A DNA stretch of 64,000 bases, from assembly GCA_017633615.1 (NCBI GenBank), contig JAGBPB010000028.1, positions 17,187 to 81,186 of the forward strand, read 5' to 3'. The notes beneath the pieces were generated by a model that worked only from the letters and a program-made list of their open reading frames with translations, had not been told where the DNA came from and made no database searches. This DNA comes from Bacteroidaceae bacterium. Its GTDB lineage: Bacteria; Bacteroidota; Bacteroidia; Bacteroidales; Bacteroidaceae. Shown here in pieces: positions 62,844-64,000 of this stretch; the first letter of the stretch is position 1, and the number at the start of each line of letters is the position of its first letter. The position numbers were made by a program, and so were the translations under genes.

Positions 62844-63227
62844 ATGCCAACAATTCAGCAGTTAGTACGCAAAGGACGTCAGGTTCTGGAGGACAAGAGT
62901 AAGTCTCCGGCCCTGGATTCCTGCCCCCAGAGGAGAGGCGTTTGCGTGAGAGTTTACACAACAACACCTAAGAAGCCTAACTCAGCCATGAGAAAGGTTG
63001 CACGTGTTCGTCTTACCAACCAGAAGGAGGTTAACTCCTACATCCCGGGTGAGGGTCACAACCTGCAGGAGCACTCAATCGTGCTTGTACGCGGCGGTCG
63101 TGTTAAGGACCTTCCCGGTGTACGTTACCACATCATCCGCGGTACACTTGATACCGCCGGCGTAAACGGTCGTCTCCAGAGACGTTCCAAGTACGGTGCT
63201 AAACGTCCTAAAGCAGCAAAGAAGTAA
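62844..63227 (+). CDS. rpsL: 30S ribosomal protein S12
   Basis: S12 sits at the decoding centre and controls accuracy. The 127-residue protein starts [13 protein letters not shown] and has the universal [15 protein letters not shown] loop with K43-K44 and the [13 protein letters not shown] loop. Both lysines where streptomycin-resistance changes occur are wild type. It is the first gene of the str operon. Confidence 0.98.
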   Translation: MPTIQQLVRKGRQVLEDKSKSPALDSCPQRRGVCVRVYTTTPKKPNSAMRKVARVRLTNQKEVNSYIPGEGHNLQEHSIVLVRGGRVKDLPGVRYHIIRGTLDTAGVNGRLQRRSKYGAKRPKAAKK

Positions 63228-63332
63228 AAAGTCAATAACAAGTTTTGGTCAGTAGATTGAGGTTGAGTAAATGTCCAGGCGTGGACGTTGAAGAATCAAA
63301 AACGACAACCCGAACAAAACAAAAGATTTAAA

Positions 63333-63809
63333 ATGAGAAAAGCAAAACCGAGAAAGCACGTCATCCTTCCGGATCCTGTATTCGGCGACGTTGCAGTGAC
63401 CAAGTTCGTGAACCATCTCATGTATGATGGCAAGAAGAACACTTCATTCGAGATTTTCTACGAGAGTCTGGACAAGGTAAAGGCAAAGATGCCCAACGAG
63501 GAGATGTCTGCCCTTGAGATTTGGAAGAAGGCTCTTGATAACGTTACACCTCAGGTAGAGGTTAAGTCCCGCCGTATTGGTGGTGCTACATTCCAGGTTC
63601 CTACTGAGATCCGTGCTGACCGCAAGGAGTCAATCTCTATGAAGAACCTTATCTCATTCGCCCGTAAGCGTGGCGGTAAGTCAATGTCAGACAAACTGTC
63701 TGCAGAGATTGTGGATGCTTTTAACAGCACTGGTGGTGCATTCAAACGTAAAGAGGATATGCACCGTATGGCTGAGGCCAACAGAGCTTTTGCACACTTC
63801 AGATTCTAA
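63333..63809 (+). CDS. rpsG: 30S ribosomal protein S7
   Basis: S7 nucleates assembly of the 30S head. The start is at 63333 ([19 protein letters not shown]), the usual N-terminus, in place of a frame from 63288 that crosses the leader. The 158 residues include [20 protein letters not shown] and [21 protein letters not shown]. It lies between rpsL and fusA. Confidence 0.97.
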   Translation: MRKAKPRKHVILPDPVFGDVAVTKFVNHLMYDGKKNTSFEIFYESLDKVKAKMPNEEMSALEIWKKALDNVTPQVEVKSRRIGGATFQVPTEIRADRKESISMKNLISFARKRGGKSMSDKLSAEIVDAFNSTGGAFKRKEDMHRMAEANRAFAHFRF

Positions 63810-63818
63810 TTGTACTGC

Positions 63819-64000
63819 ATGGCAGATCAGGATTTACATCTCACGAGAAACATCGGCATCATGGCTCACATTGATGCCGGAAAGACTACGACTTCAGAGC
63901 GTATTCTTTACTATACGGGATTAACACATAAAATTGGTGAGGTACATGACGGTTCCGCTACCATGGACTGGATGGTCCAGGAGCAGGAGCGCGGTATTAC
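63819..64000 (+). CDS. fusA: Elongation factor G, 3' end cut by window
   Basis: EF-G is the GTPase that drives ribosomal translocation. Only the first 60 codons are in the window: [21 protein letters not shown] then [13 protein letters not shown], with the P-loop AHIDAGKT, and the start of switch I. It begins 9 bases after the rpsG stop, as in the standard str operon order. Confidence 0.97.
   Translation, partial: MADQDLHLTRNIGIMAHIDAGKTTTSERILYYTGLTHKIGEVHDGSATMDWMVQEQERGI

Noticed and set aside
1..64000. CRISPR arrays, phage genes, insertion sequences, integrases
   Set aside because: No regularly spaced repeats, transposase, integrase or phage structural genes were seen on either strand.

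Overview
The window is chromosomal DNA of a member of the order Bacteroidales (phylum Bacteroidota). The evidence is a SusC/SusD pair, type IX secretion (T9SS) genes (porV, sprA, porT), an N-succinylornithine-type carbamoyltransferase, meso-diaminopimelate dehydrogenase, and repeated Bacteroidota-type promoters of the form TTTG-N19/20-TAnnTTTG just upstream of genes. Having a T9SS argues against typical gut Bacteroides and fits Prevotella/Paraprevotella-like or related lineages; the genus cannot be fixed from sequence reading alone. Almost everything is core genome. I see no IS element, prophage, integrase or CRISPR array, and no stretch over 300 bases lacks a gene. The largest gaps, 36074-36339 and 62061-62338, hold promoters.

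Layout. 1-3725: end of porV, then ispF, convergent with yicC-gmk-nadD. 3822-12540: reverse-order rubrerythrin with a terminator, then a long plus-strand run tsaB-DUF4290-murA-rimM-M23 peptidase-dxr-rseP-NSS transporter with mostly touching or overlapping ends. 12508-17226: a minus-strand lipoprotein, cca and a GH3 lipoprotein. 17239-25088: the giant T9SS translocon gene sprA behind ruvA (minus). 25211-31598: ddh, two tandem MORN-repeat proteins (minus), then DUF2007-proB-proA-argF' (plus). 31602-36073: minus-strand envelope cluster PASTA-rluD-ddl-acyltransferase-lipoprotein. 36340-46258: the most accessory-looking region, with SusC, SusD, two surface lipoproteins, a C10 (streptopain-like) cysteine peptidase with a T9SS-like C-terminal domain, and an unknown secreted protein. 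46334-55186: rpmH (minus), efp-radC-SufT-like-lpxH, ackA-pta (minus), tRNA-Met(CAT), a START-like protein, LptF/G permease and an aminotransferase. 55328-62060: 2x[4Fe-4S] ferredoxin, porT, rplS, a Wzi-family barrel, a LolD-like ATPase, asd and a sugar/H+ symporter. 62339-64000: DUF3467 protein and the str operon rpsL-rpsG-fusA (cut by the window end).

How it fits together. Many genes build the envelope: murA, ddl, asd and ddh for peptidoglycan precursors; lpxH, LptF/G and a LolD-like ATPase for LPS and lipoprotein traffic; rseP, the PASTA protein and the M23 peptidase for wall and membrane upkeep; PorV, SprA and PorT for T9SS export. The C10 peptidase is a plausible T9SS cargo and the neighbouring SusCD system a plausible importer of the peptides it releases. 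That link is inference from gene order and domain content.
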